DNA of 33,174 nucleotides from NCBI GenBank assembly GCA_030528295.1, contig JAUMZC010000017.1:1-33174 (forward strand), read 5' to 3'. Positions 18,403-27,114 of this stretch are shown piece by piece (within the stretch, counting starts at the first letter, position 1; each line of letters opens with the position of its first letter). This DNA comes from Corynebacterium sp. GTDB taxonomy: Bacteria > Actinomycetota > Actinomycetes > Mycobacteriales > Mycobacteriaceae. The translations under genes were made by a program, and so were the position numbers. Under the pieces are notes generated by a model, which was not told the DNA's origin, did no database searches, and was given only the letters and a program-made list of their open reading frames with translations.

Positions 18403-18449
18403 TTGCCTCAACTAGGCTGGCAAAGGTACAGCTGACCACAGTTGGTCAG
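18403..18449 (+). promoter_or_regulatory. Candidate glgE promoter with overlapping dyad CTGACCA-N4-TGGTCAG
   Basis: TTGCCT (18403-18408) and TACAGC (18427-18432) are separated by 18 bp and could be -35 and -10. A perfect 7-bp inverted repeat, CTGACCA/TGGTCAG (18432-18449), covers the predicted transcription start and so could be a repressor site. The glgE GTG is 28 bp further on. Confidence 0.4.
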
Positions 18450-18477
18450 AGGATGTGAATTGAAAGCGAAGTGAGCC

Positions 18478-20508
18478 GTGACAGGAAGATTAGGAATTGA
18501 TGACGTCCGTCCACAGGTTTCCGGGGGTGCGCACCCTTCCAAGGCGGTTGTTGGGGAGGTCATCCCGGTATTTGCCGTGGTTTGGCGCGAAGGACACGAC
18601 GCACTGTCAGCGACTGTCAACATTAAGGGACCAAAAACTTCATCCTTGGCACCTACCACCCGCCGCATCACCATGCAGCCCAGCGAACTTGACCAAGATC
18701 AAGTCAACGCTATTTTCGTACCCGACGTTCCGGGTGACTGGACTGTTCGAGTTGACGCTTGGTCTGACCCGATGGCAACGTGGCGGCACGCAGTCACCGC
18801 GAAAATGGAAGCTGGGCAAGGTGCCGAAGAACTAGCGAACGACATTGAGCATGGTGCGCAACTTTTCGAACGGGCATCTCGCGGGGTACCAAAGGCGCAG
18901 CGCCCGCAATTGTTAGAGGTAGCGAAATCTCTGCGCAGTAACGCAGACTTGCACGATCGCATCGCCCCTGCAATGTCCGATGAAACTCTCGAACTTCTGG
19001 ACCAACACCCGCTCCGCGAACTGCTTACCCGCGGCAAAACCCGCAAGGTGAAGGTTGAGCGCCGAAAGGCATTGGTGAGCTCTTGGTACGAGTTGTTCCC
19101 ACGTTCCACTGGCGGGTGGGACGAACACGGCAATTCCGTACATGGCACGCTTAAAACCGCTACTGAAGCCCTTGAACGCGTAGCCCGGATGGGTTTTGAT
19201 ACCGTGTACTTCCCCCCAATCCACCCGATTGGAGAGATCAACCGAAAAGGCCGCAACAACACACTGCATCCGGAGCCGGAAGACGTTGGCTCGCCTTGGG
19301 CCATTGGTTCCAAAGACGGTGGCCACGACGCGATTCACCCAGCGCTGGGAACGCTCAAGGATTTCGACGCCCTGATCAAACGCGCAAAGCAGCTCGACCT
19401 TGAGGTTGCACTTGATTTGGCGCTGCAATGTGCGCCTGATCATCCGTGGGCGGCAAAACACCCCGAGTGGTTTACTGTGTTGCCAGATGGCACCATTGCA
19501 TACGCGGAAAACCCACCGAAGAAGTATCAGGATATTTACCCGCTGAACTTTGATAATGACACCAACGGCATCTACAAAGAGATTCTTCGTGTGGTGCTGT
19601 TCTGGGTCAAGCGTGGAGTGAAGACATTCCGCGTAGATAACCCCCACACCAAGCCTGCAAACTTCTGGGAATGGCTGATCACCACGGTGCACGAAACCCA
19701 CCCGGATGTGATCTTCTTGGCCGAGGCATTTACACGCCGCCCACGTCTGTATGGTTTGGCAAAGCTCGGATTCTCCCAAAGCTACACATATTTCACGTGG
19801 CAAACCTCCAAGTTTGAATTGGAGCAATTTGGCAAAGAAATCGCCAATATGGCCGATGTTTCTCGCCCGAACTTGTTTGTGAATACACCGGATATTCTCC
19901 ACGCTTCATTGCAGTACGGCGGCCGTGCAATGTTCGCAATTCGCGCTGTGCTTGCCGCAACGATGTCACCGCTTTGGGGCGTATACTCCGGCTTTGAACT
20001 GTATGAGGATAAGGCTGTTGCATCGGGCAGTGAGGAATACCTCAACAGCGAAAAGTATGAGCTCCGCCCACGTAATTTTGAGGAAGCACTGGAGCGCGGT
20101 GATTCCCTCGAACCATTCATCACTATGTTGAATACACTCCGTCGTGATAACCCGGCATTGCAGCAGTTGCGCAACCTGCATTTCCACCAGGTAGACAATG
20201 ACCAAGTCATGGCTTATTCGAAAGTAGATGCGCTTACTGGCAACACGATTTTGGTTGTTGTGAACCTTGATTCCCATAATGCACAGGAGGCTACTGTGCA
20301 TCTGGATCTTGCGGAACTGGGGCTGGACGCGTCCGAACGATTCGATGTTCATGATCAGATCACGGGTGCAACATATTCGTGGGGTGAGCATAACTACGTC
20401 CGGCTAGAACCTTGGAAGGACGTAGCACACATCTTTGTGTTGCCTGAAGTACCGCAGGAACGCAGGGAAAAGCTTGCTTGGCGTCGTGTTGATGAGTACC
20501 ACGATTAA
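18478..20508 (+). CDS. glgE: Alpha-1,4-glucan:maltose-1-phosphate maltosyltransferase GlgE
   Basis: GlgE adds maltosyl units from maltose-1-phosphate to the non-reducing end of alpha-1,4-glucans, the final polymerising step of the trehalose-to-glucan pathway. The 676-residue GH13 protein has an N-terminal beta domain, a helical insertion (about 105-185), and a TIM barrel with nucleophile Asp387 in [10 protein letters not shown], acid/base Glu416 in [10 protein letters not shown] and Asp472 in NTPDILH. The Asp-to-Glu spacing of 29 matches my memory of the Streptomyces enzyme. [19 protein letters not shown] and [10 protein letters not shown] are specific to GlgE. The GTG start has only weak upstream purines, so it is provisional. 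glgB follows, 152 bp downstream, and the two probably cooperate in glucan synthesis. Confidence 0.96.
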   Translation: MTGRLGIDDVRPQVSGGAHPSKAVVGEVIPVFAVVWREGHDALSATVNIKGPKTSSLAPTTRRITMQPSELDQDQVNAIFVPDVPGDWTVRVDAWSDPMATWRHAVTAKMEAGQGAEELANDIEHGAQLFERASRGVPKAQRPQLLEVAKSLRSNADLHDRIAPAMSDETLELLDQHPLRELLTRGKTRKVKVERRKALVSSWYELFPRSTGGWDEHGNSVHGTLKTATEALERVARMGFDTVYFPPIHPIGEINRKGRNNTLHPEPEDVGSPWAIGSKDGGHDAIHPALGTLKDFDALIKRAKQLDLEVALDLALQCAPDHPWAAKHPEWFTVLPDGTIAYAENPPKKYQDIYPLNFDNDTNGIYKEILRVVLFWVKRGVKTFRVDNPHTKPANFWEWLITTVHETHPDVIFLAEAFTRRPRLYGLAKLGFSQSYTYFTWQTSKFELEQFGKEIANMADVSRPNLFVNTPDILHASLQYGGRAMFAIRAVLAATMSPLWGVYSGFELYEDKAVASGSEEYLNSEKYELRPRNFEEALERGDSLEPFITMLNTLRRDNPALQQLRNLHFHQVDNDQVMAYSKVDALTGNTILVVVNLDSHNAQEATVHLDLAELGLDASERFDVHDQITGATYSWGEHNYVRLEPWKDVAHIFVLPEVPQERREKLAWRRVDEYHD

Positions 20509-20520
20509 CCACTAACGCCC

Positions 20521-20542
20521 AGGGGTGATCGAGTTCACCTCT
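20521..20542 (+). terminator. Weak hairpin after glgE
   Basis: AGGGGTGA (20521-20528) pairs with TCACCTCT (20535-20542) with one G:T pair across a 6-nt loop, 12 bp after the glgE stop. No T-run follows, so transcription may continue into glgB. Confidence 0.3.
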
Positions 20543-20582
20543 AGGTTCCCCCAAGCACTCGCATTGTTCGGTAGCGTCGAAG

Positions 20583-20588
20583 TATAGA
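20583..20588 (+). promoter_or_regulatory. Candidate -10 (TATAGA) for glgB
   Basis: TATAGA lies 72 bp before the glgB ATG. TTGTTC at 20564-20569 is only 13 bp upstream, too close to be a standard -35, so the call is weak. Confidence 0.25.
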
Positions 20589-20660
20589 GCGCTGCTTAAA
20601 TTCACTGCGGGTGCTTTCATATTTTTAAGTCAACGTTTAAACATTTTGAAGGGTCTCCAT

Positions 20661-22844
20661 ATGTCCGATTCGAAGGTCCCCAGCTCTCTCTCGATCCCGC
20701 GAGATGATCTCAACCGGCTGCGTAATTGTCAGCACCATGACCCCCATGCGTTTTATGGCTGGCATGACAACGTCGTTCGCACCCGGCAATTAGGAGCTGA
20801 AAAGGTCGAGCTGCTTATCGACGGCACTGCACTCCCAATGACTCCCATCGGGGATGATATTTTCGCCATCGAAGTTGAAGGCGAACCTAGGGACTATCGT
20901 TTCCGTACTACCTGGCCCGGATTTGAGCCTCGCGAATCAGCAGACCCCTATACCTTCCTCCCAACCCTCGGCGAGACCGATATTTACTTGATTTCTGAGG
21001 GCCGGCACGAACGTTTATGGGAAATCCTGGGTTCGCATCCCCGTACGTACTCCACACAGCTTGGAGAGGTCTCTGGCACCTCGTTTGCGGTGTGGGCACC
21101 GAATGCTATTGGCGCAGCCGTTGTTGGCGATTTCTGTGGCTGGAACTCCTCCCAGTTCCCCATGCGCTCGCTGGGCAGCTCCGGCATTTGGGAGCTGTTT
21201 ATTCCTGGCGTCGGCGAGGGCGAGGTATACAAATATGCGTTGCAAACTCAGGAAGGGCACCGTCGGGATAAGGCAGACCCATTAGCCCAACTTGCCGAGA
21301 CCCCTCCCGCCACTGGATCAGTGATCACGGTTTCGAACTATGAGTGGCAAGACCAAGAGTGGTTAGAACGACGCGCACAGGCAGATGTGCATTCAGAACC
21401 CATGAGCATTTACGAGGTGCACTTGGGCTCCTGGAAACAAGGCCTGACCTACCGCGAATTAGCTACCGAACTGGTTGATTATGTCGTGGACATGGGATAC
21501 ACCCATGTGGAGTTTATGCCCGTGGCAGAACACCCATTTGGCGGCTCATGGGGCTACCAGGTGTCGGGCTATTATGCGCCGAGTTCACGCTGGGGCTCCC
21601 CCGACGATTTCCGGGCGCTCGTTGATGCGTTCCATGCCCGCGGCATTGGCGTGATCGTCGACTGGGTGCCTGCGCACTTCCCTAAGGATGATTGGGCACT
21701 TGCGCGTTTCGACGGCCGCGCCCTCTACGAGCATCCGGACCCTCGGCGTGGCGAGCAAAAAGACTGGGGTACATATGTCTTTGATTTTGGTCGCCATGAG
21801 GTGCGTAACTTCCTCGTTGCCAATGCGCTGTACTGGTGTGAAGAGTTCCACATTGACGGCCTGCGTGTTGATGCCGTGGCCTCGATGCTCTACCTTGATT
21901 ACTCCCGTAACGAGGGAGAATGGGAACCAAACCAATTCGGCGGGCGCGAACATTTGGAGGCTGTGCAATTCCTCCAAGAGGTGAATGCAACCGTTCAACG
22001 CGCCTATCCTGGCGTGCTGACCATCGCTGAAGAATCTACGTCATGGAAAGGTGTTACCGCACCAACCGACGATGACGGTTTGGGGTTCTCCCTGAAATGG
22101 AACATGGGTTGGATGAACGACACGCTGGAGTATATTTCCAAGGATCCTGTGCACCGCGAGTACCACCACAACGAGATCACGTTCTCACTGGTGTACGCCT
22201 ACTCTGAGAAGTTCGTCCTTCCAATTTCCCACGATGAAGTTGTCCACGGTAAGGGCTCATTGTGGACCCGGATGCCAGGCGATAGTTGGAATAAAGCCGC
22301 AGGTCTGCGTACGTATTTGACCTTTATGTGGTCACACCCCGGCAAGAATTTGTTGTTCCAAGGCCAAGAATTCGGGCAGATCCAAGAATGGTCGGAATCA
22401 CGTTCCTTGGATTGGGAAGACATGGAAGGTTGGGAAGGCGAATACCACACCGGAATCCAAAAACTTGTTCGGAATCTCAATAGCCTTTACAAGGATTCCC
22501 CCGCCCTCTATACCCAAGATGATTCCTATAAAGGTTTCTCCTGGGCGAAATCTGACGACGCCGCGCACAACATTCTTGCCTTCCATCGCTATGGCACCCA
22601 CGGCGAAACGATGCTGTGTGTGTTTAATTTCGGCGGTACCTCCCAAGAAGACTATCGCCTGGGTGTTCCTCAATCCGGTACCTGGAACTTGGTACTCAAT
22701 ACCGATGATACCGACTATGAAGGCGCAGGAAACCCACTTCCCAACGTTGTTGAGACAATCGGCGAAGGTTGGGATGGCTACGAAGATTGCTTAGTGCTGC
22801 ATCTTCCCGCCATGAGCGCCCAATGGTATGTGCTCACGCAGTAA
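20661..22844 (+). CDS. glgB: 1,4-alpha-glucan branching enzyme GlgB
   Basis: GlgB cuts alpha-1,4-glucan chains and re-attaches them by alpha-1,6 bonds, making branched glycogen. The 727-residue GH13 protein has the N-terminal carbohydrate-binding region with DPHAFYGWH, a CBM48 domain (about 115-225) containing [23 protein letters not shown], and the catalytic barrel: [24 protein letters not shown], nucleophile Asp404 in IDGLRVDAV, acid/base Glu457 in TIAEEST and Asp525 in SHDEVVHGK. These are within one residue of the E. coli positions as I remember them. ATG 20661 is preceded by GAAGGG at 7 nt; a frame open to TTG 20646 is less likely. A strong terminator follows the stop. Confidence 0.97.
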   Translation: MSDSKVPSSLSIPRDDLNRLRNCQHHDPHAFYGWHDNVVRTRQLGAEKVELLIDGTALPMTPIGDDIFAIEVEGEPRDYRFRTTWPGFEPRESADPYTFLPTLGETDIYLISEGRHERLWEILGSHPRTYSTQLGEVSGTSFAVWAPNAIGAAVVGDFCGWNSSQFPMRSLGSSGIWELFIPGVGEGEVYKYALQTQEGHRRDKADPLAQLAETPPATGSVITVSNYEWQDQEWLERRAQADVHSEPMSIYEVHLGSWKQGLTYRELATELVDYVVDMGYTHVEFMPVAEHPFGGSWGYQVSGYYAPSSRWGSPDDFRALVDAFHARGIGVIVDWVPAHFPKDDWALARFDGRALYEHPDPRRGEQKDWGTYVFDFGRHEVRNFLVANALYWCEEFHIDGLRVDAVASMLYLDYSRNEGEWEPNQFGGREHLEAVQFLQEVNATVQRAYPGVLTIAEESTSWKGVTAPTDDDGLGFSLKWNMGWMNDTLEYISKDPVHREYHHNEITFSLVYAYSEKFVLPISHDEVVHGKGSLWTRMPGDSWNKAAGLRTYLTFMWSHPGKNLLFQGQEFGQIQEWSESRSLDWEDMEGWEGEYHTGIQKLVRNLNSLYKDSPALYTQDDSYKGFSWAKSDDAAHNILAFHRYGTHGETMLCVFNFGGTSQEDYRLGVPQSGTWNLVLNTDDTDYEGAGNPLPNVVETIGEGWDGYEDCLVLHLPAMSAQWYVLTQ

Positions 22845-22852
22845 CCGCACAT

Positions 22853-22879
22853 AAAAAGCCCCGCCGAGCGGGGCTTTTT
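22853..22879. terminator. Strong bidirectional rho-independent terminator
   Basis: AAAAAGCCCCGC (22853-22864) pairs perfectly with GCGGGGCTTTTT (22868-22879) around a CGA loop. It has T-runs in both directions, so it serves both glgB (plus) and the CPBP gene (minus). Confidence 0.95.
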
Positions 22880-22884
22880 GCTTC

Positions 22885-23559
22885 TTAGGAGAAGAATGCG
22901 ATCGCGGTGCCTGTGGTGACTAATAAATTATTAAACCCGTGGAAAATGATCCCCGCCCACAGCGACTTATACCATCGGACTAAGAACGCACAACACGTAC
23001 CCAGCAGAAATGCCCAGATCATCACGGGGGGCATCGCATGCACCAGGCCGAACACCAACGAGCTTCCCACAATTGACAACGCTGGCATGTTCCACCGATA
23101 ATCCAGCCACCCCATGAGGAACCGCCGAAACACCACTTCTTCCCATATTGGGCCTGCAATCACCGCCAACAAGACAATCACCACCAACATCAGTGGCGCA
23201 TACTGCGGATCAACACTTTCAAGATGATTTTGTTCGGCTGATGGTTCGACACGAAACAATGCTCCAATGCCAGCGGCAATCACGAGCGCCGAAACAATCA
23301 TGATAGGAATTTGCCACAGCAAATGCCATGCAGGTTTAGCGAGTGGAACAAACCCAAAATCGGTAAACGTCCAACCATTTTGGAAGAAACTCCAAATAGC
23401 CCAAGCACCGACTAACAATGCAATCGTGACACCAGCAACAAAAAACCATGTTGAATGAGCCAGGACTGAAGTAATAACTCCTAACACCACACAAGCTGTG
23501 GGCAAACAGAAGCCCAAACCGAACATTCGAGCAACATCTGGGCCAGTTATCTCACGCAT
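22885..23559 (-). CDS. CPBP-family intramembrane glutamic protease
   Basis: The 224-residue protein has about six membrane segments and the three CPBP/ABI motifs in order: EExxxR as Glu140-Glu141...Arg145 (WEEVVFRR), FxxxH as Phe170...His174 (FGLVH), and HxxxN as His207...Asn211 (HGFNN). These form the active site of Rce1-like glutamate proteases. Bacterial members act in peptide or bacteriocin processing and self-immunity, or in membrane protein turnover; no partner peptide gene is visible here. ATG 23559 overlaps the last base of the upstream gene's stop codon (TGATG), so it is translationally coupled to the thioredoxin-fold protein. It ends just before the shared terminator. Confidence 0.88.
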   Translation of the reverse strand: MREITGPDVARMFGLGFCLPTACVVLGVITSVLAHSTWFFVAGVTIALLVGAWAIWSFFQNGWTFTDFGFVPLAKPAWHLLWQIPIMIVSALVIAAGIGALFRVEPSAEQNHLESVDPQYAPLMLVVIVLLAVIAGPIWEEVVFRRFLMGWLDYRWNMPALSIVGSSLVFGLVHAMPPVMIWAFLLGTCCAFLVRWYKSLWAGIIFHGFNNLLVTTGTAIAFFS

Positions 23560-24467
23560 CAGAACAGAGCACTCGCCATCTGGCCGCGAGCCACAACAAC
23601 ACGTGTATCATTGGCGTCAAATAATGCGAACAACTCCAATAGCCGAGTTCGAATTAACTCTTTATCTCGGGGCAACACTGAAATGAGGCGATTAAAAGCA
23701 CGTTCGACTTGACCTGCCGCGATTTCCTGGTCAGCAGCAACAAGTTGTTTTTGAACATTTGTTGGATCAAGATCAGCCGCGCTTACAGCATCCTCACCTG
23801 TGGGATATTGCGCCAACCGACCAAGAAACAGCGCATGTAATCGAGCGGCTTTAGCTTCAGCATTTGCAGGTTCATGAGCCAATATCTCATCGTATACAGC
23901 TACTGCTGCGGCGAAGTCACCAGCATTGAGTGCGTCAGTCGCGGCGTCGAAACGCGGGTCAGCTGGAGCTGCGGATTGTGCCTCGGCGCCGTCAGCTGTG
24001 GTGGTCCCTGCCGGTAAGCCCGCGAGCTTGCCAGCAACCGCCTGCACGACAGCGGCAGTCCACTGCTGAAGCGCTTCCATCGGTTGCGCTCCCTGAAAGT
24101 CAGCGAGTGGGCGGCCGTCGGCTAGCGCAATAACAGTCGGCACGGCAGTAACGCCGAAAACCTGTGCAAATTCCGGATATGTATCAGCATCAATATAAGC
24201 AAAAATCCAGTGCAAACTAGCTTGCGAAGCGAGCGTCGTAAGATCAGCCTTGAGCTGCTCAGAGTGTTCGCTCCGCGCCGAACCAATCTGCGCAACGACT
24301 GGAACCTGCAAGGAACGCCGAACTACCTCTTCCTCGAAGTTTTCCGGCGTGACCACCACAGCGGTAGCCACCCCACCCGCAGGTGCCTGCTGTGCCCGCG
24401 CTTCCGCACGTGCTTTCACCTCACCAAGATCAATCGCCCCACCCACAAAACGGTCAGGAGTAGTCAA
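23559..24467 (-). CDS. Thioredoxin-fold/TPR protein (YbbN/CnoX-like), no CxxC
   Basis: The 302-residue protein has a thioredoxin-like domain (about residues 36-150) followed, after an Ala/Pro-rich linker, by TPR-like helices (FDAATDALNAGDFAAAVAVY onwards), the layout of the YbbN/CnoX co-chaperone family. The active-site dithiol is missing: where CxxC should be, the segment after VPVVAQIG reads SARSEHSEQ. The cis-proline (Pro110, in TAVPTV) is kept. It probably acts as a holdase or adaptor without redox catalysis. No ATG fits; TTG 24467 is preferred, with GGAAGG 9 nt upstream, while the GTG at 24506 has no ribosome binding site. The CPBP protease gene is coupled downstream. Confidence 0.8.
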   Translation of the reverse strand: MTTPDRFVGGAIDLGEVKARAEARAQQAPAGGVATAVVVTPENFEEEVVRRSLQVPVVAQIGSARSEHSEQLKADLTTLASQASLHWIFAYIDADTYPEFAQVFGVTAVPTVIALADGRPLADFQGAQPMEALQQWTAAVVQAVAGKLAGLPAGTTTADGAEAQSAAPADPRFDAATDALNAGDFAAAVAVYDEILAHEPANAEAKAARLHALFLGRLAQYPTGEDAVSAADLDPTNVQKQLVAADQEIAAGQVERAFNRLISVLPRDKELIRTRLLELFALFDANDTRVVVARGQMASALF

Positions 24468-24528
24468 TTCAAATAGCCTTCCATCTTCAATAGCCGCAAC
24501 AACCACGATGGTAACAGGGTTAAGGAAC

Positions 24529-24825
24529 CTACAAATGACGCTCTAATGATTCAACTTTTTGGGTCAATTGGTTGTGGTATCCCGGTCGAATGTCTGCTTT
24601 AAGCACCAAACTCACCCGAGGTGACACCGCAAGCACAGCGTCCGTCGCACGTTTCACGACGTCCATAACCTCCTCCCACTCCCCCTCAACCAGCGTAAAC
24701 ATTGCGTTTGTTTCGTGCGGAAGGCCCGATTCCCGCACGACCCGCACGGCCGCAGCCACCGCCTCAGACATTTCCGCATGCGCATTCGGAACCTCAGTTG
24801 GCGCTACTGAAAAAGCAATAATCAT
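24529..24825 (-). CDS. MTH1187/YkoF-type thiamine-binding protein (DUF77)
   Basis: The 98-residue protein looks like the MTH1187/YkoF family (formerly DUF77), small ferredoxin-like-fold proteins of which some bind thiamine or its precursors. Typical features are the start MIIAFSVAPT, SEAVAAAVRVVRESGLPHETNAMFTLVEGEWEEVMDVV and the C-terminal RVSLVLKADIRPG. ATG 24825 fits the usual start; TATGTT lies 7 nt upstream and could be a leaderless -10, while ATG 24837 is an in-frame alternative. No thiamine biosynthesis or transport gene is adjacent, and no TPP riboswitch was recognised. The gene is divergent from the epimerase gene with a 64-bp gap. Confidence 0.8.
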   Translation of the reverse strand: MIIAFSVAPTEVPNAHAEMSEAVAAAVRVVRESGLPHETNAMFTLVEGEWEEVMDVVKRATDAVLAVSPRVSLVLKADIRPGYHNQLTQKVESLERHL

Positions 24826-24832
24826 AACGCCT

Positions 24833-24838
24833 AACATA
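24833..24838 (-). promoter_or_regulatory. Candidate -10 (TATGTT) of the DUF77 gene
   Basis: TATGTT on the minus strand ends 7 nt before ATG 24825, a spacing that would give a leaderless transcript. The call is weak. Confidence 0.25.
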
Positions 24839-24876
24839 ACCTTTCCGGAACGCCTGCGCAGTGGGAAACGCAAGTC

Positions 24877-24882
24877 TACACT
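24877..24882 (+). promoter_or_regulatory. Candidate -10 (TACACT) of a leaderless epimerase transcript
   Basis: TACACT ends 7 nt before ATG 24890, and no Shine-Dalgarno sequence is present. No clear -35 was found. Confidence 0.4.
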
Positions 24883-24889
24883 GGTGACC

Positions 24890-25345
24890 ATGAGCGAAAC
24901 TTCAAATATTCAAATTCCTCACGAATACGTCATCTGCCTCGACCATGTGGGGATCGCTGTTCCCGATCTCGATGCCGCAGTTGAGTTCTATCGCGCCAAC
25001 TTCGGCTGGGTCAATCACCACCAAGAAACCAACGAAGAACAAGGCGTGGTTGAGGCGATGATCGGCCCGAAGCATCTCACTGAGCATGACGGCATGATTC
25101 AGCTCCTCGCCCCCCTCAAAGAAGATTCGCCGATCGGCAAATTCCTCAGCAAAAATGGCCCTGGCCTGCAACAAATGTGCCTACGCACTAACAATATCGA
25201 CGCCCTGAGCAAGCACCTCACCGAGCAAGGCACACGTTTGCTGTACGCAGAGCCAAAAATTGGCACCGGTGGCGCGCGCATCAATTTCGTGCATCCAAAG
25301 GACGCTGGCGGTGTGCTGTTGGAAATCACGGAACCAGTGAAATAA
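24890..25345 (+). CDS. mce: Methylmalonyl-CoA epimerase (VOC family)
   Basis: This enzyme interconverts the (S) and (R) forms of methylmalonyl-CoA between propionyl-CoA carboxylation and the cobalamin-dependent mutase. The 151-residue protein has two glyoxalase-type modules: LDHVGIAVPDLDAAVEFY with metal ligand His19, MIQLLAP with Gln71, the PIGKFLSKNGPGL loop, and VLLEI with Glu145. The usual HH pair after GxGL, one of which is a metal ligand, is replaced by Gln94-Gln95. This may be a lineage variant or may mean altered activity. ATG 24890 has no ribosome binding site, but TACACT 7 nt before it fits leaderless expression; an in-frame GTG at 24884 is possible. It converges on the next gene with 16 bp between stops. 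Confidence 0.85.
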   Translation: MSETSNIQIPHEYVICLDHVGIAVPDLDAAVEFYRANFGWVNHHQETNEEQGVVEAMIGPKHLTEHDGMIQLLAPLKEDSPIGKFLSKNGPGLQQMCLRTNNIDALSKHLTEQGTRLLYAEPKIGTGGARINFVHPKDAGGVLLEITEPVK

Positions 25346-25361
25346 CTATCCGCGTACCGTT

Positions 25362-25685
25362 CTAGCGCCGTTCCCAGCAGGGCTTATGCCAATGTCTACG
25401 GTCGTCAGCATGGTCTTCGGGCCATGCCACGATATGCCCTACCCCCGGCGGAATATCTTGATTACATCCGGGGCAGATATAGAACTTACGAGCGGCAGTA
25501 GGGCCGATGTGGCGCACTAAATACGGCGCCCCAAAGGTCCAGCTGGGACCTTGCTCAATCTGCGTACCAAAATAGGCGGCCCCATCACGTGGCAATGGGC
25601 GCGGCTGCGAATTCGAGCCTTTGCGCTGGGATTTCCTCCCCGAGCCTTTGCCCTGGGGCCGCTTTCCGTAGTTTCTGCGAGGCAT
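25362..25685 (-). CDS. Small Cys/His (probable zinc-binding) protein coupled to nucS
   Basis: The 107-residue protein is not a family I can name. The first 33 residues are very basic (RRNYGKRPQGKGSGRKSQRK and on), suggesting binding to nucleic acid. The C-terminal half carries Cys71-x2-Cys74, His84, then His98-x-His100-x2-Cys103 in a Trp-rich segment, a plausible zinc site. Its ATG directly follows the nucS stop codon (TAAATG, no gap), so the two are translationally coupled and very probably co-expressed. That suggests a role alongside NucS in DNA repair, which is inference. Similar proteins may be labelled 'ATP/GTP-binding' in other actinobacterial annotations, but no nucleotide-binding motif is visible here. 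Confidence 0.75.
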   Translation of the reverse strand: MPRRNYGKRPQGKGSGRKSQRKGSNSQPRPLPRDGAAYFGTQIEQGPSWTFGAPYLVRHIGPTAARKFYICPGCNQDIPPGVGHIVAWPEDHADDRRHWHKPCWERR

Positions 25686-26378
25686 TTAGAACAAACGCAA
25701 TTCGTCTGTCTCAATGCCCCGCAATGCCTGATAATCCAGCGTTACACAATCAATGCCGCGATCTTCCGCGAGCGTGCGGGCTTGCGGTTTGATTTCTTGG
25801 GCGGCGAACACACCACGCACCGGGCTTAACAACTCGTCCCTGTTGAGCAAATCGAGATACCGGGAAAGCTGTTCGACGCCGTCAATACCCCCGCGGCGCT
25901 TAATCTCCACCGCTACCGTCATACCGGCAGCATCGCGACACAAAATGTCAACTGGTCCGATGGCTGTAGGATACTCGCGACGGATCAGGCTGTAACCTTC
26001 CCCAAGAGTCTCAATATGCTCTGCAAGTAGCTCCTGAAGATGCGCCTCTACACCGTCTTTAACCAAGCCTGGGTCTTCCCCAAAATCGTAGTAAAAATCC
26101 GAGTGCACGGCCTCTATTGTGATGCGGAGTTGTTCCCCCTTATTGTTTTCCACGATCCACATACGCACACCAAGCGCTTCGCCCCCTTCGCTTGTTATTT
26201 CCCGCTCATCAAGCGTGCACGGTGGTGTCATCCAATTCAATGGTTTGTACGCACGATCATCGGCATGGATGGACACTGATCCATCAGCTTTGACCATTAA
26301 CAGACGATCAGCCATTGGAAGATGAGCTTCTAAACGGCCAACATAATCAACAGAACACCGGGCAATGACAAGACGCAT
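25686..26378 (-). CDS. nucS: Mismatch-specific endonuclease NucS (EndoMS)
   Basis: NucS cuts both strands next to G:T, G:G and T:T mismatches and provides mismatch repair in actinobacteria that lack MutS/MutL. The 230-residue protein has the N-terminal DNA-binding and dimer domain ([16 protein letters not shown] and following) and a RecB-like nuclease domain with Asp144 (GPVDILC), Glu158 and Lys160 (VAVEIKRRG), positions that match the mycobacterial enzyme as I remember it. The C-terminus DELRLF fits the sliding-clamp-binding end of the family. ATG 26378 has GAGGA touching it, too close for a normal ribosome site, whereas TACAGT 6 nt upstream suggests a leaderless transcript. The downstream Cys/His protein is coupled. 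Confidence 0.95.
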   Translation of the reverse strand: MRLVIARCSVDYVGRLEAHLPMADRLLMVKADGSVSIHADDRAYKPLNWMTPPCTLDEREITSEGGEALGVRMWIVENNKGEQLRITIEAVHSDFYYDFGEDPGLVKDGVEAHLQELLAEHIETLGEGYSLIRREYPTAIGPVDILCRDAAGMTVAVEIKRRGGIDGVEQLSRYLDLLNRDELLSPVRGVFAAQEIKPQARTLAEDRGIDCVTLDYQALRGIETDELRLF

Positions 26379-26384
26379 TCCTCA

Positions 26385-26390
26385 ACTGTA
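26385..26390 (-). promoter_or_regulatory. Candidate -10 (TACAGT) of a leaderless nucS transcript
   Basis: TACAGT on the minus strand ends 6 nt before ATG 26378, within the 20-bp gap after the DUF2550 gene. nucS may therefore have its own promoter in addition to any read-through. Confidence 0.4.
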
Positions 26391-26398
26391 GCCCAAGG

Positions 26399-26863
26399 TT
26401 AAGTAGCATTTCGCTTTTGGGTGAGGTGTCGGATTGCTTCACGAGCATCCACCCGTTTCAACCGCTGGCTTGGGGCAGATTCTAACCACGCCGTAAGGGC
26501 CATCTCACTGCGTAAATCCATAGCAATTTCATACTCCATATCCCCCACCAAAAGATGCGCAATTTTGGTGTTTGGCTGCATGAAATCAGATTCATTCGGA
26601 ACAGGGCTTCTACTCCCAAGCAGCTGCGCATGCTGACGATCGATAATAATATTGGCCACAGGCGACAATGATCGCAGTTTGTAATACTCGGCGATCGAAC
26701 CGTTGTAGCGAATGAGCCCATGCCGCCAACCATGGGCACCTTGCGCAGGTACATGGCGCAAAATCACCAAGGATCCACTGCTACGCAGCATGTAGAAGCG
26801 CCACACAGCCAAAATCACAACCATGACGACTATAAGAATCAGGCCATACCAGAAATATTCCAT
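26399..26863 (-). CDS. DUF2550 single-pass membrane protein
   Basis: The 154-residue protein begins with one membrane helix (about residues 5-23, YGLILIVVMVVILAVWRFY), followed by MLRSSGSLVILRHVP and a cytoplasmic domain with GWRHGLIRYNGSIAEYYKLRSLSP, as in the DUF2550 family that lies next to the ATP synthase operon in many mycobacteria and corynebacteria. Its function is unknown. ATG 26863 is chosen because GGTGG lies 7 nt upstream; in-frame ATGs at 26869 and 26923 are less well placed. It lies between the atp terminator and nucS, on the same strand as both. Confidence 0.8.
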   Translation of the reverse strand: MEYFWYGLILIVVMVVILAVWRFYMLRSSGSLVILRHVPAQGAHGWRHGLIRYNGSIAEYYKLRSLSPVANIIIDRQHAQLLGSRSPVPNESDFMQPNTKIAHLLVGDMEYEIAMDLRSEMALTAWLESAPSQRLKRVDAREAIRHLTQKRNAT

Positions 26864-27036
26864 GCGCATACCACCAATCTGATACACAAAGAGCGCCCCA
26901 AGACTCCCTGTTGTATTTTTCATACATCATACCCCTTGTGCACAAGCGACAATACCCTGTGGAAACAGCTGCATTTTCGCTAATTAAAAGCTCCTGCTTA
27001 AAGACGTATGACGAATACTTCAGTATGCATATGTAT

Positions 27037-27072
27037 ACAAAGAACCACCCGCATTTGCGGGTGGTTCTTTGT
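27037..27072 (-). terminator. Terminator of the ATP synthase operon
   Basis: ACAAAGAACCACCCGC (27037-27052) pairs perfectly over 16 bp with 27057-27072 around an ATTT loop, about 40 bp after the atpC stop. The descending arm ends in TTCTTTGT on the minus strand. It is the strongest stem in this part of the window. Confidence 0.93.
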
Positions 27073-27114
27073 AATTTCGAGGGAAGAACGGGCAGGTACG
27101 CCTACCAGAAAGCG

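Noticed and set aside
18913..19902. Long minus-strand frame inside glgE
   Set aside because: It is antisense to strongly conserved GlgE catalytic motifs and resembles no known protein.
24572..24889. N-terminal extension of the epimerase by 106 residues
   Set aside because: The extension is Ser/Thr/Ala-rich antisense to the DUF77 gene, and the epimerase family starts near residue 1 of the shorter form.
24826..24889. TPP riboswitch upstream of the thiamine-binding-type gene
   Set aside because: The gap is only 64 bp and lacks the conserved CTGAGA and GAACCTGA-type boxes.
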